DNA of 64,000 bases from Jiangella anatolica (GTDB taxonomy: Bacteria; Actinomycetota; Actinomycetes; Jiangellales; Jiangellaceae). Under the pieces are notes generated by a model that was not told where the DNA came from, did not search any database, and was given only the letters and a program-made list of their open reading frames with translations. A program made the position numbers and the translations under genes. Within the stretch, counting starts at the first letter, position 1, and the number at the start of each line of letters is the position of its first letter. The stretch is taken from NCBI RefSeq assembly GCF_003236295.1, contig NZ_POTW01000009.1, positions 1-64,000 of the forward strand, in the 5' to 3' direction. Below are positions 1-7,753 of this stretch, piece after piece.

Positions 1-681
1 GAACGCGTTCCCGAACCCGCCCACCCACGCCCGCCCGCTGGACTCGCCGGCCGGCTCGATGTCCGTCGTGTCCGTGACGACCGCCGTCATGCCGTACTCG
101 CCGTCGTCCGCGGACGTCTTGTGCAGCGCGTCCGCGCCGGGGTCCGTCGTGGTGACGTTGACGTCGAACGGCGCGTAGTCCTCGGCCACCCGCGCCCACA
201 CCTGGTACACGTAGCCCGCGTCGGCGGCGGCCGCGACGGGCGCCAGCTCGTACACGTCCTGCCCGTAGAAGCGGTTCCACTCGGTGTTGCGGAGCGTGGC
301 GCCGTCGAAGTCCAAGTAGATGGTGAGCGGCGCGTCCGGCTTCGAGCCGCCGGCCGGGTCACCGGGGACGTCCGCGACCGGCGCCGTGCCGGCCGGGTGG
401 TCGTCCGGCGCGTCGAACCGGTCGGTGTAGGACAGTGTGCCGCCGTCGCCGACGACCGCCCGGCCGGACTCGACCAGCTCCCGGACCACGTCCACCGGGA
501 GCCCCGCGCGGCCGGCCGCCACCTCGAGCGAGTGGGCCGCCGCTTCGACGGACCGCAGGTCGACCAGACCGGCCGGATCGTCGTCGGTGGCCGCCGCCGG
601 CGCGGCGCCGGCGAGAGCGAGTGCGCCGGCCCCGGTCATCGCCACCGCGCCCAGCAGCCGGCGCGGAACTGCGCGATTCAT
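1..681 (-). CDS. Secreted reprolysin-like zinc metalloprotease, N-terminal part
   Basis: The reading frame stays open from an ATG at 681 to the window edge, so only the first 227 residues are visible and the catalytic domain is cut off. The start has AGGAGA about nine bases upstream. Residues 1-30 form a signal peptide (MNRAVPRR, a hydrophobic run, then APAAA before TDD). Further in come IYLDFDGATL, TEWN, YQVWARVAEDYAPFDVNVTT and a segment ending WVGGFGNAF. LDFDG plus VAEDYAPFDVNVTT is the typical opening of secreted bacterial M12B/reprolysin-like proteases. The zinc motif HExxH would lie beyond the edge, so protease activity is inferred from the family and not seen. Confidence 0.72.
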   Translation of the reverse strand, partial: MNRAVPRRLLGAVAMTGAGALALAGAAPAAATDDDPAGLVDLRSVEAAAHSLEVAAGRAGLPVDVVRELVESGRAVVGDGGTLSYTDRFDAPDDHPAGTAPVADVPGDPAGGSKPDAPLTIYLDFDGATLRNTEWNRFYGQDVYELAPVAAAADAGYVYQVWARVAEDYAPFDVNVTTTDPGADALHKTSADDGEYGMTAVVTDTTDIEPAGESSGRAWVGGFGNAF

Positions 682-817
682 GAGCTGACATCTCCTCAAG
701 ATTCACTCGCTCCCCGGGCACACGCTCGACGCACGGTAGCAGACCAGATTTCCGGTTCGGCCGGTCTGGTGGAGATCAGCTCACGTGGAGCGGGGGTCGC
801 CGGTTAGGCTCTTGGGC

Positions 818-1543
818 ATGCATCGCAAGGCGGCCCGGGGGCGTCGTAAGGCCTCCCGCCGGAAGACCCCTCAGCCAGCGCCCCAGCGCAACCTCGTCGC
901 ACTCATCGCGGGTGGTGTCGGCGAGCTCATGCTCACCGCCGGGGCGGTCGTGCTGCTGTTCGTGGTCTACACGCTGTGGGGCACCGGCATCCAGACCGCC
1001 AACGCCCAGGACGACCTGCGCGACCAGCTCGGGCTCGACGCCGGCCAGATCGAGAAGGACCCGATCCCGCTGGACCAGCTCGAGGTCGGCGACGCCTACG
1101 GCATCATCCGCATCCCCCGCTTCGGCGACGACTGGGAGTGGATCATCGTCCAGGGCACCGAGGACTCCGACCTCAAGAACGGCCCCGGCCACTACCTCGA
1201 CTCCGTCGACCCGGGCCAGGTCGGGAACTTCTCGATCGCCGGCCACCGTTCCGGTCACGGCGAACCGTTCGCCGAGTTCCCCGAGTTGCAGGTCGGCGAC
1301 ATCATCGAGATCGAGACGAGCGCCGGCACGTTCCTCTACGAGCTGGACAGCGCGCCGAACGGCGACCCCGACGGCAACAGGATCGGCATCAGGGACAGCT
1401 GGGTCGTCGACCCGGTGCCGGGCGAGGCGGAGGAGACCGAGCCCACCGAGCGGCGCATCACGCTGACCACGTGCTGGCCGCGCTGGGGGTCGTCACACCG
1501 TATGTACGCGACCGGCATCCTGATCGGCGGAGAGGAAGTCTAG
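818..1543 (+). CDS. Class E sortase
   Basis: Membrane-anchored transpeptidase that would attach surface proteins to the cell wall, cleaving an LPXTG/LAXTG-like signal. The 241 residues comprise a basic N-terminus, one transmembrane helix (about 27-54) and a sortase domain with catalytic His143 in SIAGHRSGHGEPF, Cys219 in TLTTCWPRW and Arg228. I chose the ATG at 818 because TAGGCT lies eight bases before it, a leaderless arrangement. A GTG at 785 would add 11 residues. The small membrane protein gene follows after four bases, a pairing often seen with actinobacterial sortase E. No sorting substrate is visible in the window. The family call is firm; the substrate is unknown. Confidence 0.9.
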   Translation: MHRKAARGRRKASRRKTPQPAPQRNLVALIAGGVGELMLTAGAVVLLFVVYTLWGTGIQTANAQDDLRDQLGLDAGQIEKDPIPLDQLEVGDAYGIIRIPRFGDDWEWIIVQGTEDSDLKNGPGHYLDSVDPGQVGNFSIAGHRSGHGEPFAEFPELQVGDIIEIETSAGTFLYELDSAPNGDPDGNRIGIRDSWVVDPVPGEAEETEPTERRITLTTCWPRWGSSHRMYATGILIGGEEV

Positions 1544-1547
1544 ACAG

Positions 1548-1703
1548 ATGTACGCCTGGATCTGGCGGCACCTGCCAGGACCGTGGCCCGTGCGGCTGCT
1601 CATCTACCTGATCCTCGTCGCCGCGCTCGTCTACGCGCTGTTCATCTGGGTCTTCCCATGGGCGGAGGACGCCTTCAACATCAGCGAGGTCACCGTCGGC
1701 TGA
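1548..1703 (+). CDS. Small single-pass membrane protein downstream of sortase E
   Basis: A 51-residue protein beginning MYAWIWRHLPGP, with one transmembrane helix (about 16-38) and a short acidic tail DAFNISEVTV. It starts four bases after the sortase stop codon, so the two are almost certainly cotranscribed. Similar small proteins with a WRHLPGP start occur after sortase E genes in other actinobacteria, from memory. The function is not known; a helper or regulator of the sortase is only a guess. Its end lies 42 bases from the convergent cysO stop. Confidence 0.7.
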   Translation: MYAWIWRHLPGPWPVRLLIYLILVAALVYALFIWVFPWAEDAFNISEVTVG

Positions 1704-1745
1704 CGGTGACCTCCGCTGGGTGGGCCGCTGGGTGAGCCGCTGCGG

Positions 1746-2030
1746 TCAGCCGCCGGCGACCGCCGGGATGACCGACACCTTCGCACCGGCCGGCGTCGGC
1801 GTCTGCAGGCCGTCGGAGAAGCGCACGTCGTCGTCGTTCACGTAGACGTTGACGAACCGGCGGATCTGGCCGGTGTCGTCGAGCACGCGCGCGCCGATGC
1901 CCGGGTACGCGGCGTCGAGCGCGCCGAGCACGTCGGAGAGCGTGGCGCCGTCGGGCACCTCGACGCTGACGTCGGACTCGCCCTTCGTGTAGGTGCGCAG
2001 GATGGTGGGGACGCGTACGGCGACGCTCAT
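1746..2030 (-). CDS. cysO: CysO-like sulfur-carrier protein (MoaD/ThiS fold)
   Basis: A 94-residue ubiquitin-like sulfur carrier ending in Gly-Gly (VIPAVAGG). The C-terminus would be thiocarboxylated and donate sulfur to O-phosphoserine in CysM-type cysteine synthesis. The segments VRVPTILRTYTKGE, RFVNVYVNDDDVRFSDG and the tail closely resemble mycobacterial CysO. The gene follows thrC by two bases, so both are expected to lie under the S-box riboswitch upstream. No cysM or Mec-type peptidase gene is in the window. ThiS or MoaD proper is less likely because no thiamine or molybdopterin genes are nearby and the sequence matches CysO better. Confidence 0.83.
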   Translation of the reverse strand: MSVAVRVPTILRTYTKGESDVSVEVPDGATLSDVLGALDAAYPGIGARVLDDTGQIRRFVNVYVNDDDVRFSDGLQTPTPAGAKVSVIPAVAGG

Positions 2031-2032
2031 GT

Positions 2033-3277
2033 TCAGCCTCCGTTGACGAGGCTGTGGAACGCCTCGGTAGTGGGTGCGATGGTGCCGGCGGGGCCGACCA
2101 CGGACGAGACGGCGTCGAGCGTCTTGAGCCCGTCGCCGGTGTTGAAGATGACGGTCTCGGCGTCGGGGTCGAGCTTCCCCTCGCGCAGCAGCTTGGCCAG
2201 GACGGCGACGGTGACACCGCCGGCGGTCTCGGCGAAGATGCCCTCGGTGCGGGCCAGCAGCCGGATCCCGTCGACCACTTCCTCGTCGCTGACGTCCTCG
2301 ACCGCGCCGCCGGTGCGCCGCGCGACGTCGAGCACGTACGGCCCGTCGGCCGGGTTGCCGATGGCCAGTGACTTGGCGATGGTGTCCGGGCGCACCGGCC
2401 GGACCACGTCGTGGCCCTCCTTGAACGCCGTCGCGACCGGGGAGCAGCCCGTGGCCTGCGCGCCGAAGATCGCCGGCGCGTCGCCCTCGACCAGGCCCAG
2501 CTGGACCAGCTCGCGGAACGCCTTGTCGACCTTGGTCAGCTGCGAGCCGCTGGCCACCGGGATCACGACCTGCTTCGGCAGCCGCCAGCCCAGCTGCTCG
2601 GTGGTCTCGTAGCCGAGCGTCTTGGAGCCCTCGGCGTAGTACGGCCGCACGTTGACGTTCACGAACGCCCAGTCGTCGTGCTCGCCGGCCAGCTCCGAGG
2701 CCAGCCGGTTGACGTCGTCGTAGTTCCCCTCGACGGCGACCAGCGTGGTGCCGTAGACGGCGCTCGTGACGATCTTCGGCCGCTCGAGGTTGCTCGGGAT
2801 GAACACGTAGCTGGTGATCCCGGCGCGGGCCGCCGCCGCGGCGACCGCGTTGGCCAGGTTCCCCGTCGACGGGCAGGCCAGCACCTTGAAGCCCAGCTCA
2901 CGCGCCGCCGCCAGCGCGACGGCCACCACGCGGTCCTTGAAGGAGTGGGTGGGGTTGGCGGCGTCGTTCTTGATCCAGAGAGCCTTCAGACCCAGCTCGC
3001 GGGCCAGGTTGTCCGCGCGGATCAGCGGCGTGAAGCCCGGGTCGGTGTTCGGGATCTCGGCGATGGTCTCGGGGACCGGGAGGAGGTCGCGGTAGCGCCA
3101 GATGGAGCGCGGGCCGCTCTCGATGCGCTCGCGCGTGATGGTGCCGAAGTCGTAGGCCACCTCCAGCGGGCCGAAGCACTCCAGGCACGCGTAGTAGGGG
3201 CCGAGCTCGACGGTGGCGCCGCACTCACGACATGAAAGGTGCGTGGCGCGCCCCAGGGCGGTTCCGGTGGTGGTCAT
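2033..3277 (-). CDS. thrC: Threonine synthase
   Basis: PLP enzyme converting O-phosphohomoserine to threonine. Length 414 residues, normal for the long actinobacterial type. An N-terminal ribbon has Cys16/Cys19 and Cys31/Cys34 (CREC, CLEC). The PLP lysine is Lys114 in NPTHSFKDRVV, and the phosphate-binding region STGNLANAVAAAAA and C-terminal FNTGDGLKTLDAV follow. The ATG at 3277 lies only 17 bases after the SAM-I riboswitch; an AAGGGA ribosome-binding site sits between them, directly next to the P1 stem. It is cotranscribed with cysO. Control by SAM is unusual and makes sense if threonine competes with methionine for O-phosphohomoserine. Identity is secure; the regulatory logic is inferred. 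Confidence 0.96.
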   Translation of the reverse strand: MTTTGTALGRATHLSCRECGATVELGPYYACLECFGPLEVAYDFGTITRERIESGPRSIWRYRDLLPVPETIAEIPNTDPGFTPLIRADNLARELGLKALWIKNDAANPTHSFKDRVVAVALAAARELGFKVLACPSTGNLANAVAAAAARAGITSYVFIPSNLERPKIVTSAVYGTTLVAVEGNYDDVNRLASELAGEHDDWAFVNVNVRPYYAEGSKTLGYETTEQLGWRLPKQVVIPVASGSQLTKVDKAFRELVQLGLVEGDAPAIFGAQATGCSPVATAFKEGHDVVRPVRPDTIAKSLAIGNPADGPYVLDVARRTGGAVEDVSDEEVVDGIRLLARTEGIFAETAGGVTVAVLAKLLREGKLDPDAETVIFNTGDGLKTLDAVSSVVGPAGTIAPTTEAFHSLVNGG

Positions 3278-3294
3278 GCTGCTGCGGATCCCTT

Positions 3295-3406
3295 CTCATC
3301 TCTCCCACCTCATGGGCGGGCCGGAATTGGCACCGTCATCGCGCTGATCGACACGGACGGTTGCCGGAGCTTCGACGGGCCGGTCCCTCGGCTCCTCTGG
3401 ATGAGG
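3295..3406 (-). promoter_or_regulatory. SAM-I (S-box) riboswitch upstream of thrC-cysO
   Basis: Read on the minus strand, the element opens with CUCAUCC and closes with GAUGAG, a perfect P1 stem. Between them lie the S-box hallmarks in order: CAGAGG-GCCGAGGGACCGGCCC, GAAGCUCCGGCAACC, GGUGCCAAUUCCGGCCC and the run into GAGAGAUGAG. These match the SAM-I consensus (GAGGGA, GGCAACC, GGUGCCAAUUC), so binding of S-adenosylmethionine is expected from the family. The 3' P1 strand is followed at once by the thrC ribosome-binding site, with no terminator stem visible, so I favour control of translation initiation. That mechanism is inferred. Confidence 0.9.
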
Positions 3407-3452
3407 ACAACTGCTTGTCACCTTACGTGGCGGTTTTGGATCCAGGCAGCTC

Positions 3453-3494
3453 GTATCCACGATGCGAGACGATTTTGTATCGCATCGTGGATAC
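3453..3494. terminator. Perfect 15-bp inverted repeat after the doc gene
   Basis: GTATCCACGATGCGA at 3453-3467 is the exact reverse complement of 3480-3494, with a 12-base loop (gacgattttgta). It starts four bases beyond the doc stop codon and lies between the toxin-antitoxin unit and the thrC leader. A transcription terminator for the doc transcript is the simplest reading. There is no U-tract, which is common in high-GC actinomycetes. The AT-rich loop and unusually perfect stem also leave room for a protein-binding operator upstream of thrC. Confidence 0.55.
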
Positions 3495-3497
3495 CCA

Positions 3498-3881
3498 TCA
3501 GGCGAGCAGTTCCGCGTTCGCCACGAGCCAGGCCGCCATCTCGGCCAGCTCGAGCTTTCCTTCGGCGACGGCGATCACGAAGTCATACGCCTCGTCCTGG
3601 TCGACGTCGAGCAGGCTCATGCCGTTGTCGAGCAGGAAGACGACCGTCGCCGCCCACGCCAGGCGCTTGTTGCCGTCGATCAGTGGGTGATTGCGAGCCA
3701 ACGACTCCAGCAAGGCCGCTGCCTTCGTGGGCAGATCCGGATACGCGTCGGCCCCGAACATCGAGGCCTGCGGCCGGTGCACCGCGGAGTCGAGCAGGCC
3801 TAGGTCCCGGAGCTCGGCCGGGCGGCCGAGTACGACCTCAGCCGTGTCGAGCACGTCGGCGAGGCTGAGGTAGACCGTCAT
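3498..3881 (-). CDS. doc: Doc-type toxin (Fic/Doc family)
   Basis: A 127-residue Doc-like toxin. Characterised Doc phosphorylates EF-Tu and blocks translation. The Fic core is HPLIDGNKRLAW, with His65, Asn71, Lys72 and Arg73. The second motif position is Pro instead of the usual Phe, as in several chromosomal Doc proteins. The N-terminal DVLDTAEVVLGRPAELRDLGLLDSAVHRP segment is typical of death-on-curing proteins. The ATG overlaps the antitoxin stop by four bases (ATGA), giving translational coupling. Length and motifs are intact, so it is probably functional. The partner is a ribbon-helix-helix protein and not a Phd-type protein. Confidence 0.85.
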   Translation of the reverse strand: MTVYLSLADVLDTAEVVLGRPAELRDLGLLDSAVHRPQASMFGADAYPDLPTKAAALLESLARNHPLIDGNKRLAWAATVVFLLDNGMSLLDVDQDEAYDFVIAVAEGKLELAEMAAWLVANAELLA

Positions 3882-4081
3882 TCCGCGAGGCGAGCCAGCA
3901 GGCCGGCGTGCCGGTCCTTGACCTCGTTCGCCAGCCGCTTGATGTGCTCGGACCGATCGCCCTGCTCGATGCGATCAACGAGAGCGAGCCGGACGACCTC
4001 GTGCATGGACCGATGCTCGCGCTCGGCCTGCCGCCGCAGCGCCTCGGTCTCTTCGTCGGTGAGTCGCAGTGTCATCGCCAT
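3878..4081 (-). CDS. Ribbon-helix-helix antitoxin paired with Doc
   Basis: A 67-residue protein: N-terminal strand MAMTLRLTDEETEALRRQA, then a helical region MHEVVRLALVDRIEQG, the CopG/Arc-type ribbon-helix-helix pattern. The C-terminal half (SEHIKRLANEVKDRHAGLLARLAE) would wrap the toxin. It is the first gene of the pair and overlaps doc by four bases. Antitoxins of this class normally repress their own promoter through the ribbon-helix-helix domain; the promoter would lie at 4082-4110, a short gap from otsB. The role is inferred from fold and context. Confidence 0.78.
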   Translation of the reverse strand: MAMTLRLTDEETEALRRQAEREHRSMHEVVRLALVDRIEQGDRSEHIKRLANEVKDRHAGLLARLAE

Positions 4082-4110
4082 ACCCGCGATGATACCGCCG
4101 TGATACCGGG

Positions 4111-4887
4111 TCAGTCGAGGGCGGCGAGCTCGCGCAGCAGCGCCTGAACCCCGGGCGGCCCGGGCACGACGATGTCGGCGGCGGCGCGCAGCTCGGCCGA
4201 GGCCTCCTCGGCGTCCGAGCAGACGACCAGCCCGACGAGGCCGGACGAGGACAGCTCCCGCACCGCGGCGACCGCGGGCAGGTCGCCGAGGTCGTCGCCG
4301 GCGTAGAGGACGGCGGTGGCGCCGGTCTCGGCGACCAGCGCCCGGATCGCCAAGCCCTTGTCGACGCCGGCCGGGCGCAGCTCCAGCACGAACCGGCCGG
4401 GCGTCACCTGCAGCCCGGCCTCGGCCGCGACGGCGTCGGCGTGCGGCCGTAGCTCCGCCAGCGCCGCCGCCGGGTCGGGCGCGGACCGGGTGTGCAGCGC
4501 CACCGAGTGGTGCTTGTCCTCGACGGCGACGCCGGGCCGGACAGCGGCCAGCTCGGCCACGCGGCGCCGGGCGAGGTCGACGCCGTCGTCGGCGCCGGGC
4601 GTGGTCAGCTCGCCGCCGGACCAGCGCTGCAGCCCGTAGTGCCCGAGCACCACCAGGCCGGGCACGTCGGCGAGCGAGCCCAGCCGCACCGCGTCCGCCG
4701 CCGGCCGGCCGGTGACGACGGCGACCCGGGCCACGCGCCCGGCGACCGCCGTCAGCACGTCCGCCGTCCCCGGCAGCGCGACGGCCGCATCGGGCGAGGA
4801 GACGATCGGCGACAGCACGCCGTCGAAGTCGAGGGCCACGAGGGTCCGGTCCAGCCGGCCGGACAGCGCTCGCAGCCGCGGCGTCAC
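4111..4887 (-). CDS. otsB: Trehalose-6-phosphate phosphatase
   Basis: HAD-family phosphatase removing phosphate from trehalose 6-phosphate, the second step of OtsA-OtsB trehalose synthesis. Length 258 residues. Motif I is LDFDGVLSPIV with the nucleophilic and acid Asp at about residues 19 and 21. Further motifs are VVTGRPAAD, GHYGLQRW (typical of OtsB), ELRPAGVDKGLAIRALV (motif III Lys) and YAGDDLGDLPA (motif IV). It overlaps the upstream LytR_C gene by four bases on the same strand. otsA lies about 1 kb away on the opposite strand. The cytoplasmic role in osmoprotection or spore carbon storage is family knowledge. Confidence 0.94.
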   Translation of the reverse strand: MTPRLRALSGRLDRTLVALDFDGVLSPIVSSPDAAVALPGTADVLTAVAGRVARVAVVTGRPAADAVRLGSLADVPGLVVLGHYGLQRWSGGELTTPGADDGVDLARRRVAELAAVRPGVAVEDKHHSVALHTRSAPDPAAALAELRPHADAVAAEAGLQVTPGRFVLELRPAGVDKGLAIRALVAETGATAVLYAGDDLGDLPAVAAVRELSSSGLVGLVVCSDAEEASAELRAAADIVVPGPPGVQALLRELAALD

Positions 4888-5429
4888 TCCGACTCGACCT
4901 CGTCGAGGTAGTCGTCGACGAGCACGACGACCAGGCGGGTGTCGTTGAACGGCTCGACGTTGGGCATGCTCCGGCCGATCTCCGGGAACTGCGCCATCAG
5001 CGCGTCGGCCGCCTCCTCCATGCCCTCGGGCACGTAGACCGTGGTCTCCGGGACGTTGCCGGTGAACTCGCTGACGGCGGCGACCTCCCAGCCGCCCTCC
5101 TCGAACCGCTCGCGCGCCTGCTCCTCCAGCCCCGGCTCGTCGGTCTGGTTCAGCACGCCCAGCGGCTCGCGGGCCTCCGGGTCGGCGGTGACCGGGCCGG
5201 TCGGGTCGGCGGACGGCGGCTCGGTGGCCGGCGGCTCCGTGGCCGGGGGCTCGGTGGCGGGCGGTTCCGTCGCCGGCGGCTCGGCGCCGCTCACGTCGCC
5301 CGCCGCGACGTCGTCGGGGGTGCTGTCGTCGGTGTCGTCACCGAAGTACCAGAGCAGCGCGAGGACGACCGCCACCGTGCCGACGAGCGCGACGAGGGAC
5401 GGCCAGAGCCGTTGAAGTCGGTCACCCAT
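4884..5429 (-). CDS. Membrane-anchored LytR_C domain protein
   Basis: About 181 residues from the ATG at 5429; an ATG at 5456 would add nine. A short cytoplasmic start (MGDRLQRLWP) leads into one transmembrane helix (about 11-28), an acidic Thr/Pro-rich linker with four PPATE repeats (51-70), and a C-terminal LytR_C-type domain (VLNQTDEPGLEEQARERF, TTVYVPEGMEEAADALM, LVVVLVDDYLDEVE). LytR_C domains occur on cell-envelope proteins next to LytR-CpsA-Psr enzymes; their ligand is not settled. It is translationally coupled to otsB, which suggests shared expression but no obvious biochemical link. Confidence 0.75.
   Translation of the reverse strand: MGDRLQRLWPSLVALVGTVAVVLALLWYFGDDTDDSTPDDVAAGDVSGAEPPATEPPATEPPATEPPATEPPSADPTGPVTADPEAREPLGVLNQTDEPGLEEQARERFEEGGWEVAAVSEFTGNVPETTVYVPEGMEEAADALMAQFPEIGRSMPNVEPFNDTRLVVVLVDDYLDEVESE
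5220..5279 (-). repeat. Four tandem 15-bp units encoding PPATE
   Basis: The linker of the LytR_C protein is coded by four head-to-tail 15-base units with a few silent differences, each giving Pro-Pro-Ala-Thr-Glu. In-frame unit gain or loss would only change linker length. It probably spans the peptidoglycan between membrane anchor and distal domain. Confidence 0.8.
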
Positions 5430-5538
5430 CGTCACAGGATCAGGAGCGTACGCCACGCGACCGGGCGGAAGCGAGGCACTCGGCCCTGGCGCGGCCGATC
5501 AAGATCAGCGACACTGTCGTATGGACCGGCGCTCCCGC

Positions 5539-5784
5539 TCATGCCTCCGCGGCGAGCGAGCGTCCGGATCGGGTCCGCAACCGCCGCGAGCGCTGCCGAC
5601 GCAGCCGGCGCACCAGCAGCGGGTCGTGCGCCAGTGCCTCCGGCCGGTCGATCAGCGCGTTCAGCACTTGGTAGTAGCGCGTCGCGGACAGCCCAAACTC
5701 ACTGCGTACGGCTTGTTCCTTCGCTCCTGGGTACTTCCACCAGCGGTGCTCGAACTCGAGGATCTCGCGCTCGTGGTCGTCCAT
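5539..5784 (-). CDS. DUF3263 protein, small DNA-binding-like factor
   Basis: An 81-residue protein from the ATG at 5784 (MDDHEREILEFEHRWWKY). It carries the DUF3263 signature throughout: GAKEQAVRSEFGLSATRYYQ, then VLNALIDRPEALAHDP and a basic tail VRRLRRQRSRRLRTRS. The pattern resembles a short helix-turn-helix, so DNA binding is plausible but unproven for the family. TACGAT lies seven bases before the start, a leaderless promoter. An upstream in-frame start at 5823 would overlap the divergent otsA promoter and is less likely. It is divergent from otsA, a neighbourhood that recurs in actinobacteria from memory. Confidence 0.82.
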   Translation of the reverse strand: MDDHEREILEFEHRWWKYPGAKEQAVRSEFGLSATRYYQVLNALIDRPEALAHDPLLVRRLRRQRSRRLRTRSGRSLAAEA

Positions 5785-5864
5785 ACCCGCCATCGTAGGC
5801 AAGGGGTGTGACAACCCAGGCACCGCACAACTCGGTTACCGTTGTCGGCACGAGGAGGCCCCAT

Positions 5865-7265
5865 TTGTCCACGACTGGAACGAGTAGCTTCGTCGTAGTC
5901 GCCAACCGGCTGCCGGTCGATCGCGTGTCGACAGCCGATGGCACGACCACCTGGCGCAGGAGCCCCGGCGGACTGGTCACCGCGCTGGCCCCGGTGATGC
6001 GGGCCTATGACGGCGCATGGGTGGGCTGGACCGGCTCGCCCGACGACGCGCCGGAGCCGTTCTCGACCGACGACATGGACCTGGTCCCCGTGCCGTTGTC
6101 GGCGGAGGAGATCGCGCTCTACTACGAGGGGTTCTCCAACGCCACGCTGTGGCCGCTGTACCACGACGTCATCGTCCAGCCGGAGTACCACCGGGAGTGG
6201 TGGGACGCCTACCGCGCCGTCAACCAGCGCTTCGCCCGCGCCGCCGCCGAGGTGGCCGCCGAGAACGCCGTCGTGTTCATCCAGGACTACCAGCTGCAGC
6301 TGGTGCCGCGGCTGCTGCGCGAGCTGCGCCCGGACCTCAAGATCGGCTTCTTCCTGCACATCCCGTTCCCGCCGACGGAGCTGTTCGCACAGCTGCCGTG
6401 GCGCAGGCAGATCCTCGAGGGCCTGCTCGGCGCGGACCTCGTCGGGTTCCAGCGGGCCGGCGCGGCCAGCAACTTCGAGTCGCTGGCCGAGACGTTCGCC
6501 TCGGCGCGGCTGGTCGACGAGAGCCTGGTGCTCGACGACGGCCGCGAGGTGCTGGCCCGCTCGTTCCCCATCTCGATCCAGGTGGAGGAGGTGGCGAGGC
6601 TCGCCGCCGACCCCGAGGTGCAGCAGCGGGCCGCCACGATCCGCGAGGAGGTCGGGTCGCCGCGCTACATCCTGCTCGGCGTCGACCGGCTCGACTACAC
6701 GAAGGGCATCGGGCACCGGCTCAAGGCGTTCGGCGAGCTGCTCGCCGAGGACGCCATCACCCCCGAGGAGGCGGTGCTGGTCCAGGTGGCCACGCCCAGC
6801 CGCGAGCGGGTCGAGGCCTACCAGACGCTGCGCGACGATGTCGAGCTGGCGGTCGGGCGCATCAACGGCGACTACGGTCGCATCGGGCACCCCGCGGTGC
6901 ACTACCTGCACTCGTCCTACGACCGCTCCGAGCTGGTCTCGCTGCTGCTGGCCGCCGACGTCATGGTCGTGACACCGTTGCGCGACGGCATGAACCTGGT
7001 CGCGAAGGAGTACGTCAGCGCCCGCGCCGACCTGCGCGGCGCGCTCGTGCTGTCCGAGTTCGCCGGCGCGGCCGACGAGCTCGGCGAGGGCGCGTTCCTC
7101 GTCAACCCGCACGACATCGACGGGATGAAACGCACCATGCTGACGGCCATGCGGCTCGAGCCGGCCGAGGCCGAACAGCGCATGAAGCTGCTGCGCGACC
7201 GCGTCACCAGCCACGACATCTCCCGCTGGGCCACCGAGATCCTGACCGCGCTACGGGCGATCTGA
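5865..7265 (+). CDS. otsA: Trehalose-6-phosphate synthase
   Basis: GT20 glycosyltransferase joining UDP- or GDP-glucose to glucose 6-phosphate. From the TTG at 5865 it has 466 residues, the normal family length. GAGGAGG at 5851-5857 gives ideal spacing to that TTG, so I prefer it to a GTG at 5808. Motifs in order: [11 protein letters not shown] near the N-terminus, [52 protein letters not shown] and [11 protein letters not shown], together covering both substrate sites. With otsB nearby on the other strand the complete two-step pathway is present. TACCGT at 5837-5842 is a possible -10 box. Confidence 0.95.
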   Translation: MSTTGTSSFVVVANRLPVDRVSTADGTTTWRRSPGGLVTALAPVMRAYDGAWVGWTGSPDDAPEPFSTDDMDLVPVPLSAEEIALYYEGFSNATLWPLYHDVIVQPEYHREWWDAYRAVNQRFARAAAEVAAENAVVFIQDYQLQLVPRLLRELRPDLKIGFFLHIPFPPTELFAQLPWRRQILEGLLGADLVGFQRAGAASNFESLAETFASARLVDESLVLDDGREVLARSFPISIQVEEVARLAADPEVQQRAATIREEVGSPRYILLGVDRLDYTKGIGHRLKAFGELLAEDAITPEEAVLVQVATPSRERVEAYQTLRDDVELAVGRINGDYGRIGHPAVHYLHSSYDRSELVSLLLAADVMVVTPLRDGMNLVAKEYVSARADLRGALVLSEFAGAADELGEGAFLVNPHDIDGMKRTMLTAMRLEPAEAEQRMKLLRDRVTSHDISRWATEILTALRAI

Positions 7266-7281
7266 CGCGGCGGCGACGGGG

Positions 7282-7548
7282 TCAGCGGCGGTCGGTGCCC
7301 GGGTCCGGGTCGACCTCGGTGTAGGCCAGCCAGGCCTGGGTGTCCGCCGCGTCGACGGGCTCGGCGGCCGCCGGCTCCGACAGCGTGGCCAGCCGCCGCT
7401 CGGCCGCCTCGACGTTGCGCAGCTCCATCTGCGCCAGGGCCATCAGGTCGCGCAGGCCCTCCGCGCCGAAGCGATCACGCACGTTCATCACGGCGGTGGT
7501 CACCATGGGGTCGACTTCGGGGGTCTGGGGCTGCAGCCGAGGGTCCAT
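7282..7548 (-). CDS. Hypothetical 88-residue protein
   Basis: Starts at the ATG at 7548 with AGGAG about ten bases upstream; the frame stays open further 5' but lacks another plausible signal. Sequence begins MDPRLQPQTPEVDPMV, followed by an amphipathic helix region VRDRFGAEGLRDLMALAQ and ELRNVEAAERRLATL, then an acidic tail. No transmembrane segment or known motif is visible. It converges on otsA with 16 bases between stops. I do not recognise a family. Confidence 0.6.
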   Translation of the reverse strand: MDPRLQPQTPEVDPMVTTAVMNVRDRFGAEGLRDLMALAQMELRNVEAAERRLATLSEPAAAEPVDAADTQAWLAYTEVDPDPGTDRR

Positions 7549-7753
7549 CGAGATCACTCCTGAGAACTTTGACCGAGAGTCCGACGTACCGTAACCCGGC
7601 GAGCGGTCCCGGTGGGCGACCGCCCCGCACCGTGTGTCCCGGCGGGCCGCCGTGACAGGATCGCCGCACATCGACGATGATGAGGCTGCACAGGCCTGAG
7701 TACACGGGGGTGACGTCCGGCCTGCCCGGAGTTCCCAACGTTACGGTGGTCGA

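Noticed and set aside
1746-2030. Assignment of the ubiquitin-like protein to thiamine (ThiS) or molybdopterin (MoaD) synthesis
   Set aside because: No thiamine or molybdopterin genes are nearby and the sequence, including the VAGG end, follows CysO.
2411-3235. Plus-strand frame of 274 codons over thrC
   Set aside because: Shadow of a conserved gene, no recognisable protein features.
5220-5279. Tandem 15-base repeats considered as a CRISPR or minisatellite
   Set aside because: The units are contiguous, lack spacers and encode PPATE in frame within a protein linker.
5808-5864. Longer otsA start (GTG at 5808)
   Set aside because: No ribosome-binding site at proper distance, whereas GAGGAGG stands before the TTG at 5865, where the conserved sequence begins.
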